7,635 nt of DNA from Firmicutes bacterium CAG:194 (lineage in GTDB: Bacteria > Bacillota > Clostridia > Lachnospirales > Lachnospiraceae): contig HF995243.1 of NCBI GenBank assembly GCA_000432915.1, positions 19,110 through 26,744 of the forward strand. The letters are read 5' to 3'. The position numbers and the translations under genes were made by a program. Of the stretch, positions 1 to 5,908 are shown piece by piece (within the stretch, counting starts at the first letter, position 1; each line of letters opens with the position of its first letter). Below the pieces are notes generated by a model that was given only the letters and a program-made list of their open reading frames with translations, was not told where the DNA came from and ran no database searches.

Positions 1-1
1 C

Positions 2-358
2 AGGAAAACAGTAGACCTTCTGGATTATTTTAAAACTGGTAAACCGACAGATATTTATACAAAAAACATTCAAGATCAGGTTGAGATAATAAGAGATGAT
101 AATGAATGGAGGGAAAATTATATGACGATTGAGATGAAACTGGATCAGAAATATGAGGATGGATTGAAGCATGGTAGAATTGAGGGCGAAAAGTTCGGTA
201 GAATCGAGGGTGAAAAAATTGGCAGGACAGAAGGAGAAATAGAAAAAGAAAAAGAATTGATCGCGAAATGGCTGCAAAAGGGAAAAACAATTGCTGCAAT
301 CGCTGAAGATTTAGATAAAACAGAGATATATGTGAAGAACCTGATGAAACAGCTATAA
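2..358 (+). CDS. Rpn/PDDEXK-type transposase-nuclease, C-terminal part only
   Basis: The reading frame is open from the first bases of the window to TAA at 356-358, giving the last 118 residues of a protein whose start lies upstream. The residues around NEWRENYMTIEMKL, followed by a glycine-rich charged stretch and a short helical end, resemble the tail of Rpn-family recombination-promoting nucleases and related PD-(D/E)XK putative transposases, which are often present in many copies in Lachnospiraceae. The catalytic nuclease core is outside the window, so activity cannot be judged. An eight-residue motif (GRIEGEKx) is repeated about three times, followed by a Lys/Glu-rich helix and a last segment (LIAKWLQKGKTIAAIAEDL) that looks like a small helix-turn-helix. 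A Met codon at 122 could be mistaken for a start, but the coding signal continues upstream of it and it has no convincing ribosome site. The family call is inferred from the tail only. Confidence 0.7.
   Translation, partial: RKTVDLLDYFKTGKPTDIYTKNIQDQVEIIRDDNEWRENYMTIEMKLDQKYEDGLKHGRIEGEKFGRIEGEKIGRTEGEIEKEKELIAKWLQKGKTIAAIAEDLDKTEIYVKNLMKQL
173..241 (+). repeat. 24-bp in-frame tandem repeat, about 3 copies
   Basis: Units at 173-196, 197-220 and 221-241 encode GRIEGEKF, GRIEGEKI and GRTEGEI. The first two differ at only a few bases and the third is more diverged and shorter. Such repeats are common in the C-terminal region of Rpn-like proteins and may vary in number between strains. Confidence 0.75.
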
Positions 359-364
359 GGAGGT
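356..364 (+). promoter_or_regulatory. Strong ribosome binding site overlapping the upstream stop codon
   Basis: TAAGGAGGT is a full match to the anti-Shine-Dalgarno sequence. It includes the TAA stop of the nuclease-like gene and ends 6 nt before the ATG at 371. The overlap suggests that the two genes can be read from one transcript and fixes the start of the next gene. Confidence 0.85.
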
Positions 365-370
365 CGGCAA

Positions 371-1378
371 ATGAGAAGAAAAGACAGAGAAGTGACCGGT
401 TTTTCGGAGATCATGAAAATCGTAGAGCAGTGTGAGATCGTGCGTTTGGGGCTTTCGGACGGAGATTACCCTTATATTGTGCCAATGAATTTCGCTTACG
501 AAGTAAAGGAAGAGCAGCTTTATCTGTATGTCCATGGGGCAATGGCAGGCAGAAGATACGAACTGCTCACACAAAATCCGGTATGCAGCTTTGAAATGGA
601 CAAGCCGCTTTATATGGACTGCATTACGGAAATGAAAAATGTTACCATGCGGTATCTGTCAGTGATGGGAAAGGCAACGGTAACGTTTTTAGAGGGAGAA
701 GATAAGAAAAGGGCAGTCGATGAAGTGATCATGGCAAGGCACGAAGAAACAAAGCATTTTGCATATAATGAAAGTGCGCTGCCAAGGACTGCGGTATTGA
801 AGCTGACTGTAACAGAGATCAGTGCAAAAGCGAATCTGGATACAGAACGATTTGTGCATAAAGAGGAGCAGGGAGTGGATTGTCATCGGGCTCAGTATAG
901 GATTGAACAGGCTGATGTGACGGATAAAGAAAAAGTGCTGGCATTATATCAGATGCAGCTTGGCAGAGAATATTGTGCATGGGATGACCATTATCCGGGC
1001 ATGAAGGAGATAGAATTTGACTTGGCAAGAGATGCCCTTTTTGTGATGAAAGATGAGAATGGTGAAATCGTAGCATCTATTTCGATCGATGAAGATGAGG
1101 CAGTCAAAAAGCTCACCTGCTGGCGAGATGACCTGCAGCCGGGCGGTGAACTGGCAAGGCTTGCGGTGCATCCGTCTTTGCAAAATAAAGGGATGGCAAG
1201 AGAAATGCTGAAATATGGCATGCAGGAGCTGAAAAAACGCGGCTATCAAAGCGTACATTTTCTGGTCAACAAGGAGAATAAGAAAGCACTGCGATCCTAT
1301 GCGGTATTTCAATTTCCTGTGGTTGGAGAATGTGAGATGTTCGGACAGCCGTTTTTCTGCTATGAAAGTAAGCTGTAG
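371..1378 (+). CDS. NimA-like flavin split-barrel domain fused to GNAT acetyltransferase
   Basis: This 335-residue protein has two parts. Residues 1-155 match the pyridoxamine 5'-phosphate oxidase-like/NimA family. They include the typical MRRKDREVT start, LGLSDGDYPYIVPMNFAYE (26-44), H55-G60-R61-R62, VCSFEMD (71-77) and YLSVMGKA (95-102). These proteins bind FMN or a related cofactor, and NimA proteins are linked to nitroimidazole reduction. Residues 172-335 look like a GNAT N-acetyltransferase, with ELARLAVHP (260-268) and the acetyl-CoA loop QNKGMA (271-276), then a helix and NKENKKALRSY (300-310). Single-domain NimA homologues are about 150-170 residues, so this is a true fusion in one uninterrupted frame. 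The start is set by the ribosome site at 356-364. Substrates of both domains are unknown. The combination suggests a two-step detoxification or modification enzyme, but that is inference. No signal peptide or membrane segment is seen. Confidence 0.88.
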   Translation: MRRKDREVTGFSEIMKIVEQCEIVRLGLSDGDYPYIVPMNFAYEVKEEQLYLYVHGAMAGRRYELLTQNPVCSFEMDKPLYMDCITEMKNVTMRYLSVMGKATVTFLEGEDKKRAVDEVIMARHEETKHFAYNESALPRTAVLKLTVTEISAKANLDTERFVHKEEQGVDCHRAQYRIEQADVTDKEKVLALYQMQLGREYCAWDDHYPGMKEIEFDLARDALFVMKDENGEIVASISIDEDEAVKKLTCWRDDLQPGGELARLAVHPSLQNKGMAREMLKYGMQELKKRGYQSVHFLVNKENKKALRSYAVFQFPVVGECEMFGQPFFCYESKL

Positions 1379-1535
1379 GAAACAGGATAGAAAAAGAGAG
1401 ACAGTGAAATGGAATGGGAAAGAGTTGATCTGAAAGTTATGAAGCCTGAGCGTGAGACAACGTGGAAGTGTATTGAAGATCGCAGATATGGAGTAGAAAG
1501 ATCGAAATAGAAAACAGATGTACAAGGAAAGAAAA

Positions 1536-1563
1536 ACAGCGAATGACACATATCATTCGCTGT
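1536..1563 (-). terminator. Rho-independent terminator of the PocR/receptor-like gene
   Basis: An 11-bp perfect stem (ACAGCGAATGA at 1536-1546 with its complement at 1553-1563) has a 6-nt loop. Read on the minus strand, it is followed by a T-rich run (TTTTTCTTTC, from plus 1535 leftward), a good intrinsic terminator 32 nt past the stop of the minus-strand gene. Read on the plus strand the tail (CTGTGCATTTATTATGG) is poorer, so it may only weakly stop the convergent flavin-GNAT gene. Confidence 0.88.
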
Positions 1564-1595
1564 CTGTGCATTTATTATGGTAAATAACCGATTGA

Positions 1596-2207
1596 TCAGA
1601 TAACCGGATGCTCCGGTGCGGAAATCTTTTCTACGAGATCTGCCATATCTGTCATCGTATCCTTGATAGCGGTGTTGATCTCATCGGATACACTTGCCAG
1701 TTTACCGACTTCATCCGCTACAACTGCAAAACCCTTACCTGCTTCGCCGGCTCTGGCTGCTTCAATGGAAGCGTTCAGTGCAAGCATACGCTGTTTGGAT
1801 TCGATCTTATCCAGAGCATGTGATTTTTCAATGATCGCATTGATCAAAGAAGAGAGAGTAGTAATACTGTCTTTGTAGGTCTGGAGTCTGGTATTTAACT
1901 GAGAAGTTTCATACTGGTTGTTGATCGCCAGAGTAAGCAGGGAGTGAAGAATCTGGACAGATACTGAAGGATCATCCGTATAATCTGCCGGAGTGCCATA
2001 GAGCATGGAACCGATGGATTCTTCTCCCAGGGTAAGCTCTGTTAAGGCATCTTCTGCATGGTAAGTACTGCAGGATTCCGGAATCGCAGTTGTCAGACAG
2101 TTGCCGTCCAGATCGGTAATGGCAGCGGAAAGACCTGTCAGACTGTTCCAGTCTTTGATGTAGGTCTGTAATTGTGCTATGTTTGCAAAATCGGTTAATT
2201 TTTTCAT
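1596..2207 (-). CDS. Small soluble PocR-type sensor with minimal chemoreceptor signalling tip
   Basis: From ATG at 2207 this gene encodes 203 residues. An in-frame ATG at 2246 is less likely because AGGAGG (minus strand) sits 9 nt before 2207. Residues 8-100 resemble a PocR-type sensory domain (LQTYIKDWNSLTGLSAAITDLDGNCLT). Residues 108-196 are helical and contain the conserved hairpin tip of methyl-accepting chemotaxis proteins: LALNASIEAARAGEAGKGFAVVADEVGKLA (142-171), the part of a receptor that normally contacts CheA and CheW. There is no membrane segment, no HAMP domain and no long methylation helices, and the first tip helix reads IESKQRM where usual receptors have IAxQTNL. At 203 residues it is far below the usual 500-700 of a chemoreceptor, but the frame is intact with its own promoter and terminator, so it looks like a compact protein and not a fragment. 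Ligand and partner are unknown, and no che genes are nearby. Confidence 0.85.
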   Translation of the reverse strand: MKKLTDFANIAQLQTYIKDWNSLTGLSAAITDLDGNCLTTAIPESCSTYHAEDALTELTLGEESIGSMLYGTPADYTDDPSVSVQILHSLLTLAINNQYETSQLNTRLQTYKDSITTLSSLINAIIEKSHALDKIESKQRMLALNASIEAARAGEAGKGFAVVADEVGKLASVSDEINTAIKDTMTDMADLVEKISAPEHPVI

Positions 2208-2266
2208 GTGTTTTGTCCTCCTGATATATAAGTTTACGAATTTCATCGGTTGTATGCGTATGAAAG

Positions 2267-2288
2267 GCTGATAGAAAAATCTATCAGC
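2267..2288 (-). promoter_or_regulatory. Perfect 9-bp inverted repeat at the 5' end of the receptor-like transcript
   Basis: GCTGATAGA at 2267-2275 and its exact complement at 2280-2288 enclose a 4-nt loop. On the minus strand it begins about 6 nt after the start site predicted from the -10 at 2300-2305. It may be an operator just past the start site or a 5' stem-loop that stabilises the mRNA. No T-run follows it, so it is not an intrinsic terminator. Confidence 0.6.
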
Positions 2289-2299
2289 GTGATAAGAAG

Positions 2300-2308
2300 A
2301 TTATAGCA
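2300..2308 (-). promoter_or_regulatory. Extended -10 promoter for the receptor-like gene
   Basis: On the minus strand the sequence is TGCTATAAT, a perfect extended -10 (TGnTATAAT). No good -35 hexamer lies 16-18 nt upstream, as is usual for extended -10 promoters. The predicted start is near 2293, giving a leader of about 86 nt before the ATG at 2207. Confidence 0.65.
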
Positions 2309-2426
2309 AATATGTACAAAAAATGATATGATTTCTTGAAAAAATTATGTAGAAAATACAAAAACAAATTTGTGACATTTGATAGTACTCCGTCAGGTGG
2401 TTCCGCTTTATAAATCAGATGGAGTA

Positions 2427-2435
2427 TGTTAAAAT
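2427..2435 (+). promoter_or_regulatory. Extended -10 promoter for the TraX-family gene
   Basis: TGTTAAAAT fits TGnTATAAT with one mismatch. TTTATA at 2407-2412, 17 nt upstream, matches a -35 at four of six positions. The predicted start is near 2442, about 87 nt before the GTG at 2529. The arm GGAGTA of a spaced inverted repeat directly abuts the TG. Confidence 0.5.
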
Positions 2436-2445
2436 AGAGATGACA

Positions 2446-2481
2446 ATTCAGAACAGATGGTTCTGAATCCTGTAAGACAGG
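2446..2481 (+). promoter_or_regulatory. Two adjacent stem-loops in the TraX-family leader
   Basis: ATTCAGAAC (2446-2454) pairs perfectly with 2460-2468 around a 5-nt loop. It is immediately followed by CCTGT/ACAGG (2469-2473 with 2477-2481, 3-nt loop). The first hairpin begins about 4 nt after the predicted start site. No U-tract follows, so these are not terminators. They could be an operator or an mRNA 5' structure. Confidence 0.55.
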
Positions 2482-2528
2482 TATAAGTATGAAAGACAGA
2501 TGTTTAAAAGAAGAGAAGGAATCAAGCC

Positions 2529-3260
2529 GTGCCACAGAAATTGTCGGGAAAAGAACATGGATTATCAGGCAGCACATTGAAGTATATTGCAATCATTACA
2601 ATGTTGATCGATCATTTCGGGGCAGCTTTTTTTATTGTTTTTACATCTTTTTATGCGGGAACGGCCTGTTTTGCACAGGCGGATATTCTGTATCAGGTGA
2701 TGCGCGGGATCGGACGGACGGCATTTCCTATTTTCTGTTTTGTGCTGGTGGAGGGATTATATCATACGCATGATGTAAAGCGTTATCTGCTGAGGTTGTT
2801 TGCGTTTGCACTGGTTTCGGAGATCCCATTTGATCTGGCACTGTCTGACAGAATTTTGGAGTTTGGAGCACAGAATGTGTTTTTTACATTGTTTCTGGGA
2901 TTGTTGGCGACAGCACTCATCAAATGCGTTATGGAGAAGCAGGGCTGGGATATGCCACTGAAGCTGTCACTTTCCGTTCTGATCGGGATTGCGGCAATAT
3001 GGGCAGCTTATTTCCTGAAAACAGATTACAGTGGAATGGGGATCTTGCTGATACTGATCTTTTATGTGTTCAGATCTGACAGAGTCAGGGCATGCATAGT
3101 TGGCTATATCAGTATGATGTGGGAGTGCCTGTGCTTCCCGGCATTTATCTGTATCTATTTTTATAATGGCAAAAAGGGAAATGGAAATAAATGGTTCTTT
3201 TATCTGTTTTATCCGGTGCATCTGCTTCTTTTGTATGCACTGCGGATCGTGATAAGATAA
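2529..3260 (+). CDS. TraX-family integral membrane protein
   Basis: This 243-residue, strongly hydrophobic protein has features of the TraX family: LKYIAIITMLIDHFG (17-31) with D28-H29, R63 in RTAFPIFCFVLVEGLYHT (63-80), SEIPFD (97-102), NVFFTLFLGLL (116-126) and YPVHLLLLY (228-236). About seven or eight membrane segments can be drawn. In F plasmids TraX acetylates the pilin N terminus. Chromosomal Firmicute members have no settled substrate, and no conjugation genes are visible here, so a membrane acyltransferase-like role is inference. The start is GTG: the frame has a TAA at 2505-2507, no ATG lies between it and 2529, and AAGGA (2516-2520) stands 8 nt before the GTG. The next gene begins 47 nt downstream with its own ribosome site, so the two may share a transcript. 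Confidence 0.85.
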   Translation: MPQKLSGKEHGLSGSTLKYIAIITMLIDHFGAAFFIVFTSFYAGTACFAQADILYQVMRGIGRTAFPIFCFVLVEGLYHTHDVKRYLLRLFAFALVSEIPFDLALSDRILEFGAQNVFFTLFLGLLATALIKCVMEKQGWDMPLKLSLSVLIGIAAIWAAYFLKTDYSGMGILLILIFYVFRSDRVRACIVGYISMMWECLCFPAFICIYFYNGKKGNGNKWFFYLFYPVHLLLLYALRIVIR

Positions 3261-3307
3261 TGGAACGGGGTACACATTATACATTACAAATTAAGGGAGG
3301 AATAGGC

Positions 3308-4903
3308 ATGAAACTGAAATTTATTGGGGCAGATCATGAGGTGACGGGAAGCTGTCATTATCTCGAAGCGTGTGGTAAGCATATTCTTGTTGATTACGGT
3401 ATGGAGCAGGGAGAAAATGTATTTGAAAACGTAGATCTTCCGGTACAGGAATCGCTGATCGATTATGTGCTTCTGACCCATGCACATGTGGATCATTCCG
3501 GTATGCTGCCGCTTTTGTATGCAAGAGGCTTCAGGGGACAGATCTTTATGACGGATGCGACAGCGGATCTTTGCAGCATCATGCTTCGTGACTGTGCGCA
3601 TATACAGATGCAGGAAGCAGAGTGGAAAAACAGAAAGGCAAAGCGTTCCGCCAATATAGAAGCGGTAGAGCCGATCTACAAAATGGAAGATGCGGATGGT
3701 GCGATCCGGCAGATCGTTCCGTGCCATTATGATACAATGATCACAATATGTCCGGGCATCCAGATCCGTTTTACGGATATCGGACATCTGCTCGGTTCTT
3801 CCAGTATTGAAGTCTGGATCACAGAAAACGGTATTTCCAAGAAGATCGTATTTTCCGGTGATATCGGCAATACAGATCAGCCGCTGATCAAGGATCCGAA
3901 ACCGACGAAGGATGCAGATTATGTCGTTATGGAATCGACTTACGGTGACCGGTTACATACAAAAGAGAAGCCTGATTATGTTGGGGAACTTGTTAAGATC
4001 TTAAAAGAAACTTTTGACAAAGGCGGTAATGTGGTCATTCCGTCTTTTGCAGTCGGCAGAACACAGGAAATGCTGTACTTCCTGCGGAAGATAAAGACAG
4101 AAGGGATGGTAGAAGGCTATCCTGATTTTCCGGTTTATGTCGACAGTCCGCTGGCGGTAGAAGCAACCGGAATCTTCCAGAAAAATATATATAGCTGCTT
4201 TGATGAAGAGGCTATGACACTTGTAAAGCAGGGAATTAACCCGATCAGTTTTCCGGGACTTCGTCTTTCCATTACAAGTGAAGAGTCAAAAGCAATTAAC
4301 TTTGAAGATACACCGAAGGTTATTATTTCCGCTTCCGGTATGTGTGAGGCAGGTCGTATCCGTCATCATTTAAAGCATAATCTGTGGAGGCCGGAGTGTA
4401 CGATCCTGTTTGTGGGGTATCAGGCGATCGGAACACTGGGACGCAGTATTGTGGATGGCAAAAAGGAAGTTAAGCTGTTTGGTGAGCCCATCGAGATCCG
4501 GGCAAGTATCAAAAAGCTGGAAGGTCTGTCAGGCCATGCGGATAAAAACGGTCTGATCGGCTGGCTCCAGAAGTTTGAAAAAAAGCCGGACAGAGTGTTT
4601 ATTGTACATGGTGAAGATGCAGTCTGTACTGCATTTGCCCAGTGTCTGAAGCATGAATACGGTTATAGCACGTATGCTCCGTACAGCGGAACAGAAGTAG
4701 ATCTTATGACTGGTGATATTACCTACGAGGCAGAAGGTATTCCGGTTAAGAAACGTAAGATTGCATCCGATGTATTTAGCAGACTGCTTGCAGCAGGACA
4801 GAGACTTCTGGCAGTTATCCAGCATAATGAGGGCGGAACCAATAAAGATCTGGCAAAATTCACGGATCAGATCAATGCGCTGTGTGATAAATGGGACAGA
4901 TAG
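3308..4903 (+). CDS. Beta-CASP metallo-beta-lactamase-fold RNase-like hydrolase
   Basis: This 531-residue cytoplasmic protein has a complete MBL plus beta-CASP architecture. Metal-binding motifs are HAHVDH (H58, H60, D62, H63), H160 in DIGHLLGSS, and D185 in FSGDIG. Beta-CASP features are ESTYGD (209-214), the FAVGRTQEML region (247-256), ASGMCEAGRIRHHL (342-355) and LSGHAD (407-412), with a final HGE at 434-436. The family includes CPSF-73-like and bacterial RNA-processing enzymes, so a metal-dependent RNase is the best guess. The substrate is unknown. About 55 residues after the common core (477-531) form a basic, helical tail. The frame is open upstream to 3191, inside the TraX gene, but GGGAGG 8 nt before 3308 and the MKLKFIGA start typical of the family fix the start here. 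thyA begins 24 nt downstream, suggesting co-transcription. Confidence 0.93.
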   Translation: MKLKFIGADHEVTGSCHYLEACGKHILVDYGMEQGENVFENVDLPVQESLIDYVLLTHAHVDHSGMLPLLYARGFRGQIFMTDATADLCSIMLRDCAHIQMQEAEWKNRKAKRSANIEAVEPIYKMEDADGAIRQIVPCHYDTMITICPGIQIRFTDIGHLLGSSSIEVWITENGISKKIVFSGDIGNTDQPLIKDPKPTKDADYVVMESTYGDRLHTKEKPDYVGELVKILKETFDKGGNVVIPSFAVGRTQEMLYFLRKIKTEGMVEGYPDFPVYVDSPLAVEATGIFQKNIYSCFDEEAMTLVKQGINPISFPGLRLSITSEESKAINFEDTPKVIISASGMCEAGRIRHHLKHNLWRPECTILFVGYQAIGTLGRSIVDGKKEVKLFGEPIEIRASIKKLEGLSGHADKNGLIGWLQKFEKKPDRVFIVHGEDAVCTAFAQCLKHEYGYSTYAPYSGTEVDLMTGDITYEAEGIPVKKRKIASDVFSRLLAAGQRLLAVIQHNEGGTNKDLAKFTDQINALCDKWDR

Positions 4904-4927
4904 AATAAAAGAAAGAGAAATGGCAGC

Positions 4928-5776
4928 ATGACAAAAGCAGATAAGATATTTATTGATATGTGTCAGGATATTCTGACAAATGGAACGAGTACGGAAGGGG
5001 AAAAAGTAAGACCGCACTGGGAGGACGGAACAAGTGCCTATACGATCAAAAAGTTTGGCGTGGTAAATCGTTATGATCTGTCCGAAGAATTTCCCATTAT
5101 GACATTGCGCCGGACTGCACTCAAAAGTGCTACAGATGAGATGCTCTGGATCTGGCAGAAGAAATCAAACAATATCCATGATCTTCACAGCCATGTCTGG
5201 GATGAGTGGGCTGATGAGAATGGCTCTATCGGGAAAGCATACGGCTATCAGATGGGTGTCAGACATCAGTATAAAGAAGGCATGATGGATCAGGTGGACA
5301 GAGTAATCTATGATCTGAAAAACAACCCATTCAGCAGACGTATCATGACCAACATTTATGTACATCAGGATCTGCATGAAATGAACCTGTATCCATGTGC
5401 ATACAGCATGACTTTTAACGTGACACAGAAGCCGGGCGATGACAAGCTGACATTGAACGCGATATTAAACCAACGTTCCCAGGATGTGCTTGCGGCTAAC
5501 AACTGGAATGTCGTGCAGTATGCGGTGCTTATGCATATGCTGGCGCAGGTATGTGATATGAAGGTGGGAGAGCTTGTGCATGTGATCGCAGATGCACATA
5601 TTTATGACAGACATGTACCGCTGATCAAAGAACTGATCTCTAGGGAGGGTTTTGCAGCACCGAAGTTCCATCTGAATCCGGATATTCATGATTTTTATCA
5701 GTTCACCAGAAATGATGTCAGTCTGGAAGGATACGAGACCGGTCCGCAGATCGCCGATATACCGATCGCCATCTAA
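4928..5776 (+). CDS. thyA: Thymidylate synthase
   Basis: The 282-residue ThyA converts dUMP and methylene-THF to dTMP and dihydrofolate. Visible active-site features are R137-R138 (NPFSRR, phosphate binding), the nucleophile C157 in LYPCAYSMTF, QRSQDV with D186, N194 in NNWNVVQY, and H224/Y226 in DAHIYDRH. WDEWADENGSIGKAYGYQ (91-108) and the C-terminal PIAI are also typical, so the protein is complete. It belongs to a diverged branch: the residue after the catalytic cysteine is Ala where the classical family has His, and VHVIADAH stands where E. coli has VWTGGDTH. The ribosome site before ATG 4928 is weak. A three-codon ORF, ATG-GCA-GCA-TGA at 4920-4931, overlaps the start in ATGA fashion, which could couple translation (speculative). 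It lies 24 nt after the beta-CASP gene. folA follows after a repeat-rich spacer, and the two enzymes work in one cycle. Confidence 0.97.
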   Translation: MTKADKIFIDMCQDILTNGTSTEGEKVRPHWEDGTSAYTIKKFGVVNRYDLSEEFPIMTLRRTALKSATDEMLWIWQKKSNNIHDLHSHVWDEWADENGSIGKAYGYQMGVRHQYKEGMMDQVDRVIYDLKNNPFSRRIMTNIYVHQDLHEMNLYPCAYSMTFNVTQKPGDDKLTLNAILNQRSQDVLAANNWNVVQYAVLMHMLAQVCDMKVGELVHVIADAHIYDRHVPLIKELISREGFAAPKFHLNPDIHDFYQFTRNDVSLEGYETGPQIADIPIAI

Positions 5777-5834
5777 GAGCACAAAAAGAAAAACAAGCAC
5801 CTGCGAAGCAGGTATTTGTTTTTCTTGTGCTCTT
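5775..5834 (+). terminator. Large hairpin after thyA, probable (bidirectional) terminator or attenuator
   Basis: AAGAGCACAA plus GAAAAACAA (5775-5796, with a 3-nt AAA bulge) pairs with 5816-5834. Inside is a second stem, ACCTGC/GCAGGT (5799-5804 and 5808-5813) with a GAA loop. The outer stem starts in the thyA stop codon. The inner stem followed by ATTTGTTTTTCTT behaves like an intrinsic terminator on the plus strand, and the A-rich left arm gives a similar T-run on the minus strand. If it works, folA expression depends on read-through or its own promoter. Confidence 0.65.
5782..5810 (+). repeat. Direct repeat copy 1 (29 nt)
   Basis: Matches 5909-5937 over 29 nt with one mismatch (C5801 versus T5928). 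It ends in the shared core TGCGAAGCA. This copy forms the left arm of the large hairpin after thyA. Confidence 0.9.
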
Positions 5835-5859
5835 AACGAGCAAACTGTCTGCGAAGCAG
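5825..5859 (+). repeat. Dispersed repeat, copy A
   Basis: This 35-nt block closely matches the minus strand at 7596-7631. Both share TTGTGCT, TTAACGAGCAA, GTCTGCG and AGCAG in the same order, with a few substitutions and one 1-nt length difference. It overlaps the right arm of the post-thyA hairpin and the left part of the palindrome cluster. Confidence 0.75.
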
Positions 5860-5891
5860 ACGGAGAAGCGCCGCAGGCGCGGGTTTGCGAG
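5838..5891 (+). repeat. Palindrome cluster, possible three-way junction
   Basis: GCAAAC (5840-5845) pairs with GTTTGC (5883-5888) and encloses two hairpins: GTCTGC-GAA-GCAGAC (5847-5861) and GCGCC-GCA-GGCGC (5868-5880). The arrangement could fold as a three-way junction in RNA or as a branched structure in DNA. It is non-coding by appearance: the frame that runs through it is a by-product of the repeats. No known riboswitch consensus was recognised. Confidence 0.6.
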
Positions 5892-5908
5892 TATGAGATA
5901 AGGACAGC

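Larger units (their letters stand above)
2208..2528. other. Divergent intergenic promoter region
   Basis: This 321-bp AT-rich region separates the minus-strand receptor-like gene from the plus-strand TraX-family gene. It holds an extended -10 on each strand (2300-2308 and 2427-2435), a stem-loop after each predicted start, a spaced inverted repeat TACTCC/GGAGTA (2386-2391 and 2421-2426) and a second small hairpin at 2469-2481. No RNA gene or credible small ORF was recognised. The centre (about 2310-2380) is a plain A/T-rich tract. Confidence 0.6.

Noticed and set aside
1409..1510. A 33-codon plus-strand ORF (MEWERVDLK...) between the flavin-GNAT gene and the terminator.
   Set aside because: The ribosome site is weak, no family was recognised, and the length is within chance. 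It could be a remnant, but nothing supports expression.
944..1549. Long minus-strand open frame opposite the flavin-GNAT gene.
   Set aside because: It is antisense to clear coding sequence with conserved motifs and has no family features of its own.
2208..2290. Flagellar-type (sigma-D) promoter for the receptor-like gene, based on CCGATGAA near 2245 on the minus strand.
   Set aside because: No TAAA element lies at the required distance, and a perfect extended -10 exists further upstream.
3191..3307. Longer N terminus of the beta-CASP protein reaching back into the TraX gene.
   Set aside because: It would overlap TraX, the extra residues do not look like the family, and a strong ribosome site precedes the ATG at 3308.
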